Shown piece by piece: positions 42,621-52,944 of a stretch of DNA of 64,000 bases. Origin of the DNA: Duganella sp. BJB480 (GTDB lineage Bacteria > Pseudomonadota > Gammaproteobacteria > Burkholderiales > Burkholderiaceae_D); NCBI GenBank assembly GCA_003416985.1, contig QVIN01000001.1, positions 434,001 through 498,000 of the forward strand, given 5' to 3'. The position numbers and the translations under genes were made by a program. Every line of letters begins with the position of its first letter. Position 1 is the stretch's first letter. The notes beneath the pieces were generated by a model. It was given only the letters and a program-made list of their open reading frames with translations, was not told the DNA's origin and made no database searches.

Positions 42621-44816
42621 ATGAACGACGCACACGATACTCCTCTGTTGCGCCCGCCAAGCGGCGGGGCCGTGCAGTTGATCGCGCCGGTCGCGGCGCC
42701 GCCCGAGCCCGGCGCGCTGCCGTGGCGCAGCTACGCGCACGTGCTGGCGGGGCGGCGCTGGCTGGTGGCGGCGGTCGCGCTGCTGTGCACGCTGGTGGCG
42801 CTGGTGTACGCGGTCGCCGCGCGTCCGGTGTACGAGGCCAACCTGCTGTTGCACGTCGAGGAGGACAATCCGAACGCGTCCAGGAACATCCTCAACGACG
42901 TGTCGTCGCTGTTCGAGACCAAGAAGGCGGCGATCGCCGAGATGGAACTGCTGCGCTCGCGCCTGGTGGTGGCGCGCGCGGTCGACGCCCAGCACCTGTA
43001 CATCCAGACCGCGCCGCGCTACTTCCCGCTGGGCGGGGCCTGGCTGGCGGCGCGCGGCGACGGCCGGCTGTCGCGGCCGGGCTTGCTGGGCTACGGCGGC
43101 TATGTGTGGGGCGGCGAGTCGATCGCGGTGTGCCGCTTCGAGGTGCCGCTGGCCTGGTACAACCGGGATTTCTTCATCACCGCGCTGGGCGGCGGGCGCT
43201 ACCGGCTGAGCGACGCCGGCGGCCGCGTGCTGCTCGAGGGCGCGGCCGGCGCGCTGGCGCACCAGGACGGCGACGGCGTCGAGCTGCAGGTGGAGAGCCT
43301 GCGCGCGCAGCCGGGCGGGCGCTTCGTCGTGCGCCGCACCACGCGGCTGGCGGCGCTGGAGCAGTTGCAGAACGCGCTGCAGATCAGCGAGCAGGGCAAG
43401 CAGTCGGGCGTGATCGCGGTGCGCCTGCAGGGCCACGACGCGCAGCAGGTGGCGGCGACGCTGGGCCAGATCGGCGCCGAATACATGCGGCAGAACCTGG
43501 CGCGCCGCAGCGAGGAGGCGGAGAAGACGCTGGCCTTCCTCGACCAGCAACTGCCGGCGCTCAAGGCTCAGCTGGAGCAGGCCGAGCTGCGCTACAACGG
43601 CTATCGCGGCAGCCACGGCAGCATCAATATCGACCAGGAGGTGCGCATCGCGCTCGACAGCCTGGCGGCGGCGCAGGCGCGGCGCAGCGCGCAGGTGCAA
43701 CGGCGCGCCGAGCTGCTGGGCCGCTACACGGACGAGCATCCGCTGCTGCGGGCGCTCAACGCGCAGGCGCGGGCGTCGGAGCGCGAGATCGGCGCGCTGC
43801 AGGAGCGCATCGCGCAATTGCCGCTGCTGGAGCAGGAGCAGTCGCGGCTGGCGCGCGAGGTCAAGGTCGACACCGACCTGTACACGGCGCTGCTGAACAC
43901 GGCGCAGCAGTTGCGGCTGGTGGCGGTGGGGCGGGTCGGCAATGTGCGGCTGGTGGACGCGCCGGTGGCGCCGGAGCGCGCGCTGCTGCCGGACCGGCCG
44001 CTGATCGTGGTGCTGGGGCTGGTGACCGGCCTGTTCCTGGGCACGCTGCTGGCGTTCGCCAGCCGGGCGGTGCGCGGCGGCATCGACGCGCCGGCGCGCA
44101 TCGACGCGCTACTGGGCGCGCACGCGGTGCAGGCGGTCATTCCGCACAGCCGGCGCCAGGCGCGCTGGCGGCGGTCGCGCAAGCAGGGGCCGCTGCTGCT
44201 GGCGCGGGCGGCGCCGGACGACGCGGCGGCCGAGGGCCTGCGGGCGTTCCGCGCGGCCTTGCTGTTCGGCCTGGCGCGCAGGCGCAACAACGTGGTGTGT
44301 TGCCTGGGGCCGGCGCGGCGGGTGGGGGCGTCGTTCGTGTCGGTCAACCTGGCGTTGCTGCTGGCGGCCGGCGGCCGGCGCACGCTGCTGATCGACGCCG
44401 ACCTGCGCGACGGCAACCTGCACGAGCATTTCGGCGTCGGGCGCGCGGCCGGGCTGGCCGACTGCCTGGCCGGCGCGCTGGCGCCGCAGCAGGCCGTGCG
44501 GCGCGAGGTGGCGCCCGGCCTCGATTTCATCGGCGCCGGCAGCGTGCAGGCCGGCCCGACCGAGCGGGCTGAGCTGCTGCAGCGCTTCCAGCCTTCGCAG
44601 CTGCTCGAATCGCTGGGCGCGCATTACGACGTGGTGCTGCTGGCGGCGCCGCCGTTGCCGGCCCGGGCCGATGCGCTGGCGGTCGCGGCGCTGGCCGGCG
44701 CGGTGTTCCTGGTGGCGCGCGCCGGCGTGACCACCGAAGCCGAGCTGTGCGATGCGATCCGGCGCCTGAACCTGGCCGGCATCGCGCCGCACGGGGTGCT
44801 GTACAACGATGCCTGA
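42621..44816 (+). CDS. Wzc-like polysaccharide co-polymerase with degenerate BY-kinase domain
   Basis: 731 aa. Wzz-type chain-length domain with a membrane helix (about 46-66) and a long coiled coil (about 270-420), second helix about 452-472 ('PLIVVLGLVTGLFLGTLLA'), then a cytoplasmic P-loop domain. The Walker A lysine is missing: 'GPARRVGASFVS' has Ala570 where G-K-S is required. Walker A' 'LLIDADLRDGNL' is kept, but Walker B reads 'YDVVLLAAPPLP' in place of I-D-x-P-P. There is no C-terminal tyrosine cluster (end '...VLYNDA', a single Tyr). It likely still sets polymer length by contact with the polymerase and Wza but cannot act as a tyrosine kinase. AGGAGG precedes the ATG. Confidence 0.9.
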   Translation: MNDAHDTPLLRPPSGGAVQLIAPVAAPPEPGALPWRSYAHVLAGRRWLVAAVALLCTLVALVYAVAARPVYEANLLLHVEEDNPNASRNILNDVSSLFETKKAAIAEMELLRSRLVVARAVDAQHLYIQTAPRYFPLGGAWLAARGDGRLSRPGLLGYGGYVWGGESIAVCRFEVPLAWYNRDFFITALGGGRYRLSDAGGRVLLEGAAGALAHQDGDGVELQVESLRAQPGGRFVVRRTTRLAALEQLQNALQISEQGKQSGVIAVRLQGHDAQQVAATLGQIGAEYMRQNLARRSEEAEKTLAFLDQQLPALKAQLEQAELRYNGYRGSHGSINIDQEVRIALDSLAAAQARRSAQVQRRAELLGRYTDEHPLLRALNAQARASEREIGALQERIAQLPLLEQEQSRLAREVKVDTDLYTALLNTAQQLRLVAVGRVGNVRLVDAPVAPERALLPDRPLIVVLGLVTGLFLGTLLAFASRAVRGGIDAPARIDALLGAHAVQAVIPHSRRQARWRRSRKQGPLLLARAAPDDAAAEGLRAFRAALLFGLARRRNNVVCCLGPARRVGASFVSVNLALLLAAGGRRTLLIDADLRDGNLHEHFGVGRAAGLADCLAGALAPQQAVRREVAPGLDFIGAGSVQAGPTERAELLQRFQPSQLLESLGAHYDVVLLAAPPLPARADALAVAALAGAVFLVARAGVTTEAELCDAIRRLNLAGIAPHGVLYNDA

Positions 44817-44935
44817 CGGCAGCTAATTCCTGTTGACATTTTGTCTTGCCAGAATTTTTTTCTAAAAGCATTGAACTATAGAATTTGATTCAGATCAAAC
44901 CTCGCTCATTCACTTAATGTAGCGAGGAACGTCTG

Positions 44936-47179
44936 ATGAAGAAATCTGTCATTTACCTGTCTCAAGGAAACGTCGTGGCCGGCGGCGTGTGCGCGGTGTT
45001 GCTGGCTGCCTGCGGCGGCGAAGGCGGCGCGCCCACCCCGGCCCCGCCGGCCCGGCTGGCCGCCGAGGCCAGCTACAACGGCCTGCTGGCCGGGGCCGAG
45101 CTGTACGTTTCCCCCGCAGGCTCGGACAGCAACGCCGGCACGCAGGCGGCGCCCTTCCTGACCATCGCCAGGGCGGCGCAGGCGGCCACGGCAGGCGCGA
45201 CCATCCACCTGGCGCCGGGCCGCTATGCCGGCGGCTTCCGCACCGCCGCCAGCGGGACGGCGACGGCGCGGATACGCTATGTGTCGGACACGCGTTGGGG
45301 CGCGAAGATCGTGCCGCCGGCCAGTTCCACCAATGACGTGGCCTGGGACAATCGCGGCAGCTACGTCGACATCGACGGTGTCGAGGTGGACGGCAGCGCG
45401 GTCCAGGCCGGCACGCGCTGGAGCACCGGCATCTATACCGCCGGGGCGTTCGGCACGGTGCGCAACAGCCATGTGCACCATATCGGGCAGGGCGGCTGCG
45501 TGTCCGGCGGCGGCATCGGTTCGGACAGTTATTACGGCGGCGCCGGCAACGATGTGCTGGCGAACGTGGTGCACGACATCGGCGCGGCCGGCTGCAAGAG
45601 CATGTACGGCGTCTACATCAACACGGCCGACAGCGAGGTCAAGAACAACCTGGTCTACGGCGTGTCGAACGCGGCGGTGAACCTGTGGCATGACGCGACG
45701 CGGGTGGCCGTGAGCAACAACACCATCTTCGCCGCGTATGTGGGCGTGGTGGTGGGCAGCGGCGACTATTACCACGCCACGGCGGCGGGCGACTACGACC
45801 GCGTGAGCAACAACATCGTGTATGACACCACCTATGGCGTGATGGAGTTGGGCACGATCGGCACGCACAACACTTATGCGAACAACCTGATGTATCTGCA
45901 GACGTCCTACGCCTATTTGCTCAGCAGGAGTTTCGCGGTGGCGACGATCGCCGCGCCGCCGCAGTTCGTCAACTACGTGCGCAGCGGTGGCGGCGACTAC
46001 CATCTGGCGGCGGCCTCGCCGGCGATCGACAGGGCGCTGGCGGCCGACGCGCCGGCCACCGACCTGGACGGCAAGGCGCGGCCGTATGGCGCCGCCTCCG
46101 ATGTCGGCGCGTACGAGTACGTTGGCGGTACGCCGACGCCGACGCCGGCCACGGCCAACCAGCTGTACGTGGCCACCACCGGTTCGGATGGCAACCCCGG
46201 CACCCAGGCCGCGCCATTGCGGACCATCGCCCGCGCGGCGGCGCTGGCCGGTCCCGACACCACGGTGCACGTGGCGGCGGGAGCCTATGCCGGCGGCTTC
46301 AAGACCACCGCCAGCGGCACCGCCGGCGGCCGCATCTACTACCTGTCCGACACGCGCTGGGGCGCGCGCATCGTGCCGCCGGCCAGCTCCAGCAACGACA
46401 CGGCCTGGGACAACCGCGGCAGCTATGTCGACATCGTCGGCTTCGAGATCGACGGCAGCGCCACGCAGGCCGGCACGCCGTGGACGCACGGCATCTACAA
46501 CGGCGGTTCCTACGACGCGATCCGTGGCAACCATGTGCACCATATCGCGCTCGGCGGCTGCACCAGCGGCGGCGGTTCGGCCATCGGAATCGACGCCTAC
46601 TACCACGGCGTGATGGGCGACGTCGTCGGCAACGTGGTGCACGACATCGGGCCGGCCGGCTGCCGCTGGGTGCAGGGCATCTACCTGAGCACGTCCGGCA
46701 GCGTGGTCAACAACGTGGTCTACCGCGTGTCCGAGGCGGCCATCCATTTGTGGCACGACGCCAGCCATGTGGTCATCGCCAACAACACGGTGTCGTCGTC
46801 GGACACCGGCATCATCGTCGGCGGCGGCGACTTCTACTTCACCAGCGGACCGGACGACTACACGCACGTGGTCAACAACATCGTCTACGACAACCGCTAC
46901 GGCATCTCCGAGCAGGGCTCGACCGGTACGCACAATACCTACAGCAACAACCTGTCGTTCCAGAACAGCAGCTACAACTGGAGCCTGCTCAACGGCCTGA
47001 GCGCGGCCGCCACGGTGACGGCCGACCCGCAGTTCGTCGCCTACAGCCGCAGTGGCACGCCGGACTTCCACCTGCGCAGCACCTCGCCCGCCAAGGGCGC
47101 CGGCACCACCAGCTACGCGCCGTCCGTCGACATCGAGGGCACGCCGCGTTCGCCGGTCAGCATCGGCGCCTACCAGTAG
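44936..47179 (+). CDS. Secreted right-handed beta-helix lipoprotein with internal duplication
   Basis: 747 aa. Lipobox LAAC near residue 28, Gly/Pro-rich spacer, then two copies of a roughly 340-residue pectate-lyase-like unit (about 53-398 and 409-747) joined by 'GGTPTPTPATANQ'. Each copy has 'LYV...GSD.N.GTQAAP..TIARAA', 'SDTRWGA.IVPPASS.ND.AWDNRGSYVDI', 'HVHHI..GGC.SGGG', 'NVVHDIG.AGC' and 'LWHDA'. Pectate-lyase-like folds act on or bind acidic polysaccharides; position 120 bp after the Wzc-like gene suggests a lyase or epimerase for this EPS, but no catalytic triad can be assigned. GAGGA lies 8 nt upstream of the ATG. The stop is 75 bp from the convergent transferase gene. Confidence 0.8.
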   Translation: MKKSVIYLSQGNVVAGGVCAVLLAACGGEGGAPTPAPPARLAAEASYNGLLAGAELYVSPAGSDSNAGTQAAPFLTIARAAQAATAGATIHLAPGRYAGGFRTAASGTATARIRYVSDTRWGAKIVPPASSTNDVAWDNRGSYVDIDGVEVDGSAVQAGTRWSTGIYTAGAFGTVRNSHVHHIGQGGCVSGGGIGSDSYYGGAGNDVLANVVHDIGAAGCKSMYGVYINTADSEVKNNLVYGVSNAAVNLWHDATRVAVSNNTIFAAYVGVVVGSGDYYHATAAGDYDRVSNNIVYDTTYGVMELGTIGTHNTYANNLMYLQTSYAYLLSRSFAVATIAAPPQFVNYVRSGGGDYHLAAASPAIDRALAADAPATDLDGKARPYGAASDVGAYEYVGGTPTPTPATANQLYVATTGSDGNPGTQAAPLRTIARAAALAGPDTTVHVAAGAYAGGFKTTASGTAGGRIYYLSDTRWGARIVPPASSSNDTAWDNRGSYVDIVGFEIDGSATQAGTPWTHGIYNGGSYDAIRGNHVHHIALGGCTSGGGSAIGIDAYYHGVMGDVVGNVVHDIGPAGCRWVQGIYLSTSGSVVNNVVYRVSEAAIHLWHDASHVVIANNTVSSSDTGIIVGGGDFYFTSGPDDYTHVVNNIVYDNRYGISEQGSTGTHNTYSNNLSFQNSSYNWSLLNGLSAAATVTADPQFVAYSRSGTPDFHLRSTSPAKGAGTTSYAPSVDIEGTPRSPVSIGAYQ

Positions 47180-47254
47180 GCCCGGACGTTCGGCCGAGGC
47201 TGGCGCGGCGGCCGGTTCGTGGGCGGCGGCCGGCACCCGCGCCGGTCGGCCGGC

Positions 47255-49002
47255 TCAGACGTCCGGCTGCGGGGCCGGCGGGGTGGCCGGCTCGCCGCCG
47301 CGTTCGGCCAGCCAGCGCCGGATGCGCCGCCGCAGGCGCGCCGTCTGCGCCTCGAACGGCAGGTGGAACAGGTAGGCCAGCGCCACCACCACGGCCAGCA
47401 TGGCGGCATACACCGCCAGGCTGGCCGGCTGCCGTGGCGACAGCGGCGCGCCGCCGCGGTAGGTCCACAGCATCTGCTGTAGCGGGATGTGCACCACGTA
47501 CAGCGTGAACGAGAAGCTGGCCAGGAAGGCGCCGGCCGCGGCCAGCCAGCGGCGCGGCGGCGCCCCGCGCTCCAGGCTGCACAGGCACAGCAGGGCCAGG
47601 GCGCCGAACAGCAAATGCGGCAGCCATGTGGCCGTGCTCAGGTCGCCGTCCGGGCCGCGCAGGCGCAGCCAGACCGCCACGCCGATGGTGCCGGCCACGC
47701 AGGCGCGGCGTCCCCACGGCCCGGCGTCCCAGCGCAGGCGGGAGGCGCCCGCGCCCAGCAGCCACAGCGTGAAATACAGCAGCATCACGGGCGGCAGGCG
47801 GCTGGCGATCGCCAGCGCCGCCACGGCCGCGCCCGCGCGCACGCGCACGGTGGCGCCGCGCGCTGCCAGCAGCAACAGCGGGAACAGCGCGTAGTACCAG
47901 GTTTCGTTGGCCAGGCTCCACAGCGGGAAGTTGCCGCCGAACGCGGGCACGGCCAGCGTCTGCACGCCGGCCAGGTTGCCCAGCAAGGTGAGCAGCGACC
48001 AGGGCTGGCCGCCGCCGACGTCGGCGCTGGCCGCCAGCGTGCCATCGGCCAGGCCGAGCAGCAGCATCAGCGCGAAGGCCGGCAGCAGCACGATCCACAG
48101 CCGCGTCAGGCGGTCGATGCCGTAGTCGCGCAGCGCGTGCGGGCGGCCGTGGCGGTCGAGCAGGCTGCCGCCGACCAGCCAGCCGCTCAGCACGAAGAAC
48201 AGCACCACCGCCAGCTGCGCGAAGCCGGTCGCGAACGCCAGCGCCTGGTACCACAGCGGCGGATGCTCCAGCGTGCGCAGGCCGGGGAACACCTGCGCGC
48301 GCAGATGGGCGGCCGCCACCTGCAGCGCCGCCAAGCCGCGCAGCAATGCGATCCACGGCGACGGCTGGTCGCGCGGCGTCAGGCGGCTGCGCGCAAGCAG
48401 GCGCAGCCGCGCGGCCGGCGCCAGCAGCACCGCCAGCGTGCAGAACACGATGCGCAGGTCGCCGCCGAAGCTGCGCTCGCGCACGTAGCGCAGGTAGTAT
48501 TCCAGCTTGATCGGCAGCACCTGTTGCAGGTAGGCCTGCTCGGGGTCGGCCGCGCGACGCAGGATCTCGCCCTCGTCGCGGAAGCGGATCGCGGCCCAGT
48601 CGGTGATGCCGGGCGGCACCGACAGCACCAGCGCGCGCGCGGCCGGCGGATAGTGGGCCACGTAGCGCGACACCTCGGGGCGCGGGCCGACCAGGCTCAT
48701 CTGGCCGAGCAGCACGTTGAGCAGCTGCGGCAGCTCGTCGAGCTTGTGGCGGCGCAGCAGCCGGCCGGCGCGGGTGGCGCGGGCGTCGTCGGCCAGCGAC
48801 AGTTGGCCGGTCTCCTCGGCCGAGGGCGCCATCGTGCGGAACTTGCGGATGTCGAAGGGGCGGCCGTGGCGGCCCACGCGGCGCTGGCGGAACAGCACCG
48901 GGCCGGGCGAGTCGCACTTGATCCACACGGCCAGCAGCAGCAACAGCGGCGCCAGCAGCACCAGCCCGGCCAGCGCGGCGGCCACGTCGAACAGGCGTTT
49001 GG

Positions 49003-49009
<7 letters not shown>
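47255..49009 (-). CDS. Fusion of initiating sugar transferase and OafA-type acyltransferase
   Basis: 584 aa in one open frame. Residues 1-200 are a PglC/WcaJ-type bacterial sugar transferase: membrane hairpin '[30 protein letters not shown]', '[14 protein letters not shown]', 'IRKFRTM', '[22 protein letters not shown]', '[18 protein letters not shown]'. From about 225 a multi-helix acyltransferase 3 domain begins ('[26 protein letters not shown]', '[12 protein letters not shown]', '[19 protein letters not shown]', '[16 protein letters not shown]'). The first would put a sugar-1-phosphate on undecaprenyl phosphate, the second would O-acylate a sugar. The start is ATG 49009, overlapping the aminotransferase stop by 7 bp, with GGGAG upstream. 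Last gene of the minus-strand EPS operon. Confidence 0.85.
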
Positions 49010-50055
<1,046 letters not shown>

Positions 50056-50180
50056 CGGGCCGCTGGTGATCCAGCCCGAGCGCAGGCATTCAAGGACGGC
50101 CTCGGCTTCCTCGTGGCCGAGGTCGGGCAGGGCGAACGGCAGGAAGCCGTCGTCGGGCGGCGTCGGGACGGGGTCATCAT
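50056..50180 (-). pseudogene. Displaced 5' end of the aminotransferase gene (1-nt frameshift)
   Basis: ATGs at 50180 and 50177 follow a strong GAGGAG site but read out of frame with the aminotransferase. The aminotransferase frame is open up to a TGA at 50203-50205 with no ATG, GTG or TTG before 50055, though it encodes the family's conserved N-terminus. One additional G in the GGGG run at 50170-50173 (CCCC on the coding strand) would join ATG 50180 to the frame, giving [19 protein letters not shown]. So a single base is missing there: mutation, phase-variable tract or sequencing error. Confidence 0.8.
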
Positions 50181-50202
50181 GGTCTCCTCGGTGATGGTCG
50201 TT

Positions 50203-51435
50203 TCACGCGGGCGCGGCGCAGGCGGCCAGGAAGCGGTGCGCCAGGATGCGGTAGTCGAGCCGCTCGCGCGCGTAGGCGGCGCCGCGCGCGCCCAGCGCGG
50301 CCCGCTCGGCGGCCGGCAGCGCGGCCAGGCGGGCGATGGCGTCGGCCAGCGCGGCCGGGTCGTCCGGCGGCGTGCTCAGGCCGCAGCCGGCCTCGGCCAC
50401 CGGATCGTTGGCGGCGTCGACCGCGTGGACGATGGGCCGCGCGGCCATCATGTAGTCGCCCAGCTTGTTGGGGGAGATGCCGTAGCGGTACAGCGGCTGG
50501 CGCTGCCAGCCGAGATAGGCCAGGTCGAAGCGCGCCAGCAGCGCCGGCATGTAGCGCCGCTCCAGCGCCGGCAGGAAGTGCACGTTGTCCAGCCCGGCCT
50601 CGGCGGCCTGCCGGCGCAGCGCCTCGCGCGCCGGGCCGGCGCCGGCCAGCACGAAGGCCAGCGGGTGGCCGCGCAGCCGCACGGCGGCCGCCAGCAGGTT
50701 GTCGAGCGCGTTGGCGGCGCCGTGGCTGCCGGCGTAGCCGACCACGATCTGCCCGCGCAGGCGCTCGAACAGCGCTGCGGCCGGCGCCGGCAGCGGCGCC
50801 AGCCGGCCCTGCCATTCGTCCGGACAGACGCCGTTGGGCACCACGTGCAGCTTGTGCGGCGCCATGCCGCGCGCGGCCATGTGCGCGGCCGCGTTGGGCA
50901 GCAGCGAGATCACGGTGTCGGCGTGGCGGTAGGCGTAGTCCTCGGCGGCCTGCATCAGCACGATGAAGGGGTGCCAGCGCGACATGCCGCCCAGCAGCAT
51001 CGGCGACAGCGGCCACAGGTCGTGCACCTCGAACGCCAGGCGGGCGCCGGCCAGGCGGGCGATGCGGCGCGCCGGCCAGATGTCGGCCGGGTAGGTGCTG
51101 GAGGCGATCACCAGGTCCGGCCGGTCGGCGCGCGCCAGCGGCCGGGCGCCGCGGTACAGCGCGGCGACGAAGGCGGCCATGTTGACCGCGCGCGCCACGC
51201 CGTTGCCGTGGTAGGCCGGCGCCGCGTGCCAGCGGTAGGCGATGCCGTCGATGGTCTCGTCCAGCACGGCCCGCCCGCCCAGCTGCGGCGCGCGGTTGCG
51301 CAGGTGGCTGTGGGCGGCGGCCACGATGCGCACGCGGTGGCCGGCGCGCACCCATTCGCGCGCCAGGAAATACGGCCGGTATTCCATGCCGTGGCGGACC
51401 GAGCCGGCGTAGTGGTTGATCAGCAGGATGTTCAT
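50203..51435 (-). CDS. Group 4 glycosyltransferase (WbuB-like)
   Basis: 410 aa GT-B enzyme. N-terminal 'MNILLINHYAGSVRHGMEYRPYFLAREWVRAGHRVRIVAA' is characteristic of WbuB-type transferases; the donor-site domain has 'VVPNGVCPDEW', 'VVGYAGSHGAANALDNLL' and 'NKLGDYMMAARPIVHAVDAANDPVAEAGCGL' with the conserved Glu. It would transfer a nucleotide-activated hexosamine onto the growing lipid-linked repeat in the cytoplasm. It is 15 bp after the deacetylase-like gene and 22 bp before the aminotransferase start. The exact donor is unknown. Confidence 0.9.
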   Translation of the reverse strand: MNILLINHYAGSVRHGMEYRPYFLAREWVRAGHRVRIVAAAHSHLRNRAPQLGGRAVLDETIDGIAYRWHAAPAYHGNGVARAVNMAAFVAALYRGARPLARADRPDLVIASSTYPADIWPARRIARLAGARLAFEVHDLWPLSPMLLGGMSRWHPFIVLMQAAEDYAYRHADTVISLLPNAAAHMAARGMAPHKLHVVPNGVCPDEWQGRLAPLPAPAAALFERLRGQIVVGYAGSHGAANALDNLLAAAVRLRGHPLAFVLAGAGPAREALRRQAAEAGLDNVHFLPALERRYMPALLARFDLAYLGWQRQPLYRYGISPNKLGDYMMAARPIVHAVDAANDPVAEAGCGLSTPPDDPAALADAIARLAALPAAERAALGARGAAYARERLDYRILAHRFLAACAAPA

Positions 51436-51450
51436 GCGCGCTCCCAGGCG

Positions 51451-52227
51451 TTACCAGCGCCACGCCTCGACCAGGCGCAGCAGGTTGTGGCGGCTGCTGG
51501 CGGCCCAGTTGGTGCGCCATTGGGCCGGGTGGGTCAGCAGGCAGATGCGGCGGTGGCGGCCCAGCGCCTGCTGCGGCGGCTGCGGATGAAAGTACTGCGG
51601 CGCCGGGCGGTCGCTGATGTACAGGTCGAAGCTGGCCAGCAGCGCCGGGTCGTAGCATTCGCAGGCGATGCCGCAGCGCGCGCGCAGCGCGGAATCGTCC
51701 AGCAGCTCGCAGTTGGCCATGCCGAGCCGGCGGTTGGCGAAGTCGCCGTGGCTGGCCACGGTGCGCAGCTTGACGCCGACGCCGGCCTCGACGCGGTGGA
51801 AGTTGTGCTCGAATTCGGCGCGGATCTCCGGCAGGCGGGCGCGCACGGCGTCGGCCTGCCTGAGGTGCTCGCGCTTGGCGTAGGTGGCCACCTCCTCGTA
51901 GTGGTAGCTGGCCTCGCTGCCGTAGCGTTCGATGTCGCGCATCAGGCCGAAGTCCAGCGTCGACAGGCGGAAGTAATAGCTGGCGTGCACGCCATGCCGC
52001 TGCTCCAGCGCGAACAGCGCGCGCGCGGTGCGCAGGTCGGTGTCGATGTCGTGGCGGTGCACCAGCACCGGTCCGTCGGGCGCGCCCGACCGCAGCGCCG
52101 CCAGCCAGCCGCGCACCGAGGTCTGGCGGTAGCCGGCCTGGCTGGCCTGCCGCAGCAGCGCGGCGTAGTGGTGCAGGCGCGACGGCATCAGGTAGTCGCT
52201 GTAGAGGCGGCGCAGGATGGTGTTCAT
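51451..52227 (-). CDS. Polysaccharide deacetylase-like protein
   Basis: 258 aa. 'PVLVHRHDIDTDLRTARALFALEQRHGVHASYYFRLST' matches the first NodB-type motif region (H-D-x-D metal site), and 'GSEASYHYEEVATYAKREHL' and 'ASHGDFANRRLG' look like later motifs with the second His. There is no signal peptide, so it would act in the cytoplasm on an intermediate such as a lipid-linked or nucleotide sugar rather than on finished polymer. It overlaps the upstream GNAT-like gene by ATGA (52224-52227). Pairing with two putative N-acyltransferases suggests deacetylation followed by re-acylation of an amino sugar. Confidence 0.72.
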   Translation of the reverse strand: MNTILRRLYSDYLMPSRLHHYAALLRQASQAGYRQTSVRGWLAALRSGAPDGPVLVHRHDIDTDLRTARALFALEQRHGVHASYYFRLSTLDFGLMRDIERYGSEASYHYEEVATYAKREHLRQADAVRARLPEIRAEFEHNFHRVEAGVGVKLRTVASHGDFANRRLGMANCELLDDSALRARCGIACECYDPALLASFDLYISDRPAPQYFHPQPPQQALGRHRRICLLTHPAQWRTNWAASSRHNLLRLVEAWRW

Positions 52228-52931
52228 AGCAGCGTGTACCTTGCGCGGTAGGGGGAGAAACCCAGCATGGTCTTGAACTGCCGCAGACCCGGCTTGGCGC
52301 CGAAGAAGGTGTCGTACATCAGGTAGTGCGGGCCGTGGCCGGCCTGCAGCTCCTGCAGCAGTTCGATGACGATGTCGGTCACCATCAGGTGCATGGCGCC
52401 GTCGTTGTTGCGGTAGCCCAGCAGCTGCGAGAAGGCGGCGAAGTTGCCGTAGCGGCCGACGTTGCAGTAGGCGGCCAGCCGGCCGTCCTTGTTGAACACG
52501 CCGTAGTAGCGGAAATGGCTCAGCGCTTCGTAGCGCGGCGGCTTGTGCTGGTAGCGCTCGTCCATCGGCCGGCCCTGGCGGCTGGCGCTGCTGGTGTTGA
52601 TGGCGTGGATGGCGTCGATGTGCTCGTTGCGGTCGATGCGCGCCAGCGTGTAGCCGCGCCGCCTGGCCTTGCCGGCGTAGCTGGCGGCGCCGCAGCGCCC
52701 GGTGATGCTGGCCAGGTAGGCGGCCGGCGTCGGGTGGCGGCGCAGGTCGATCAGCGCCACGCCCAGCTGCTTGTGGCCGAACAGCTTGTATTTCGGATGC
52801 GGCCGCGTGAAGCGGCGGTGCGTGTCGAGCACGTCGGCCGGATGCAGGCGCGGGTCGAAGGTCAGGCTCGCCACGGGCAGGCGGGCGACGTCCAGCAACA
52901 GGCGGAACGGACGGGTAAGCGTGGCGATCAT
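52224..52931 (-). CDS. Hypothetical GNAT-like protein, copy B of a tandem pair
   Basis: 235 aa. Paralogous along its whole length to the next gene (52945-53655). Shared blocks: 'GVALIDLR', 'AGKARRRGYTLARIDRNEHIDAIHAINTSSASRQGRPMDERY', 'FRYYGVFNKDGRLAAYCNVGRYGNFAAFSQLLGY', 'HYLMYDTFFGAKPGLRQFKTMLGFSPYRARY'. The ending (G-L-x-x-F-K-x-x-L-G-F) is what one sees in GNAT or FemAB-like acyltransferases, but I cannot place it in a named family. No signal peptide is evident. The gene is coupled by ATGA to the deacetylase-like gene downstream and separated by 13 bp from its paralogue. Acyl transfer to an amino sugar is a guess. Confidence 0.65.
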   Translation of the reverse strand: MIATLTRPFRLLLDVARLPVASLTFDPRLHPADVLDTHRRFTRPHPKYKLFGHKQLGVALIDLRRHPTPAAYLASITGRCGAASYAGKARRRGYTLARIDRNEHIDAIHAINTSSASRQGRPMDERYQHKPPRYEALSHFRYYGVFNKDGRLAAYCNVGRYGNFAAFSQLLGYRNNDGAMHLMVTDIVIELLQELQAGHGPHYLMYDTFFGAKPGLRQFKTMLGFSPYRARYTLL

Positions 52932-52944
52932 GCCGGCATCTCCC

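Noticed and set aside
41439..44816. Apparent fusion of a Wza-region frame to the Wzc-like protein
   Set aside because: The upstream part is an Arg-rich shadow of the Wza-like gene. ATG 42621 with AGGAGG gives a complete co-polymerase.
44817..44935. A TTGACA at about 44833 and a T-run at about 44854 as promoter or terminator
   Set aside because: No -10 element lies at 16-18 bp, and no stable GC-rich stem precedes the T-run, so neither call is supported.
47180..47254. Intrinsic terminator between the convergent beta-helix and transferase genes
   Set aside because: The 75 bp are GC-rich with partial self-complementarity but no T-run on either strand.
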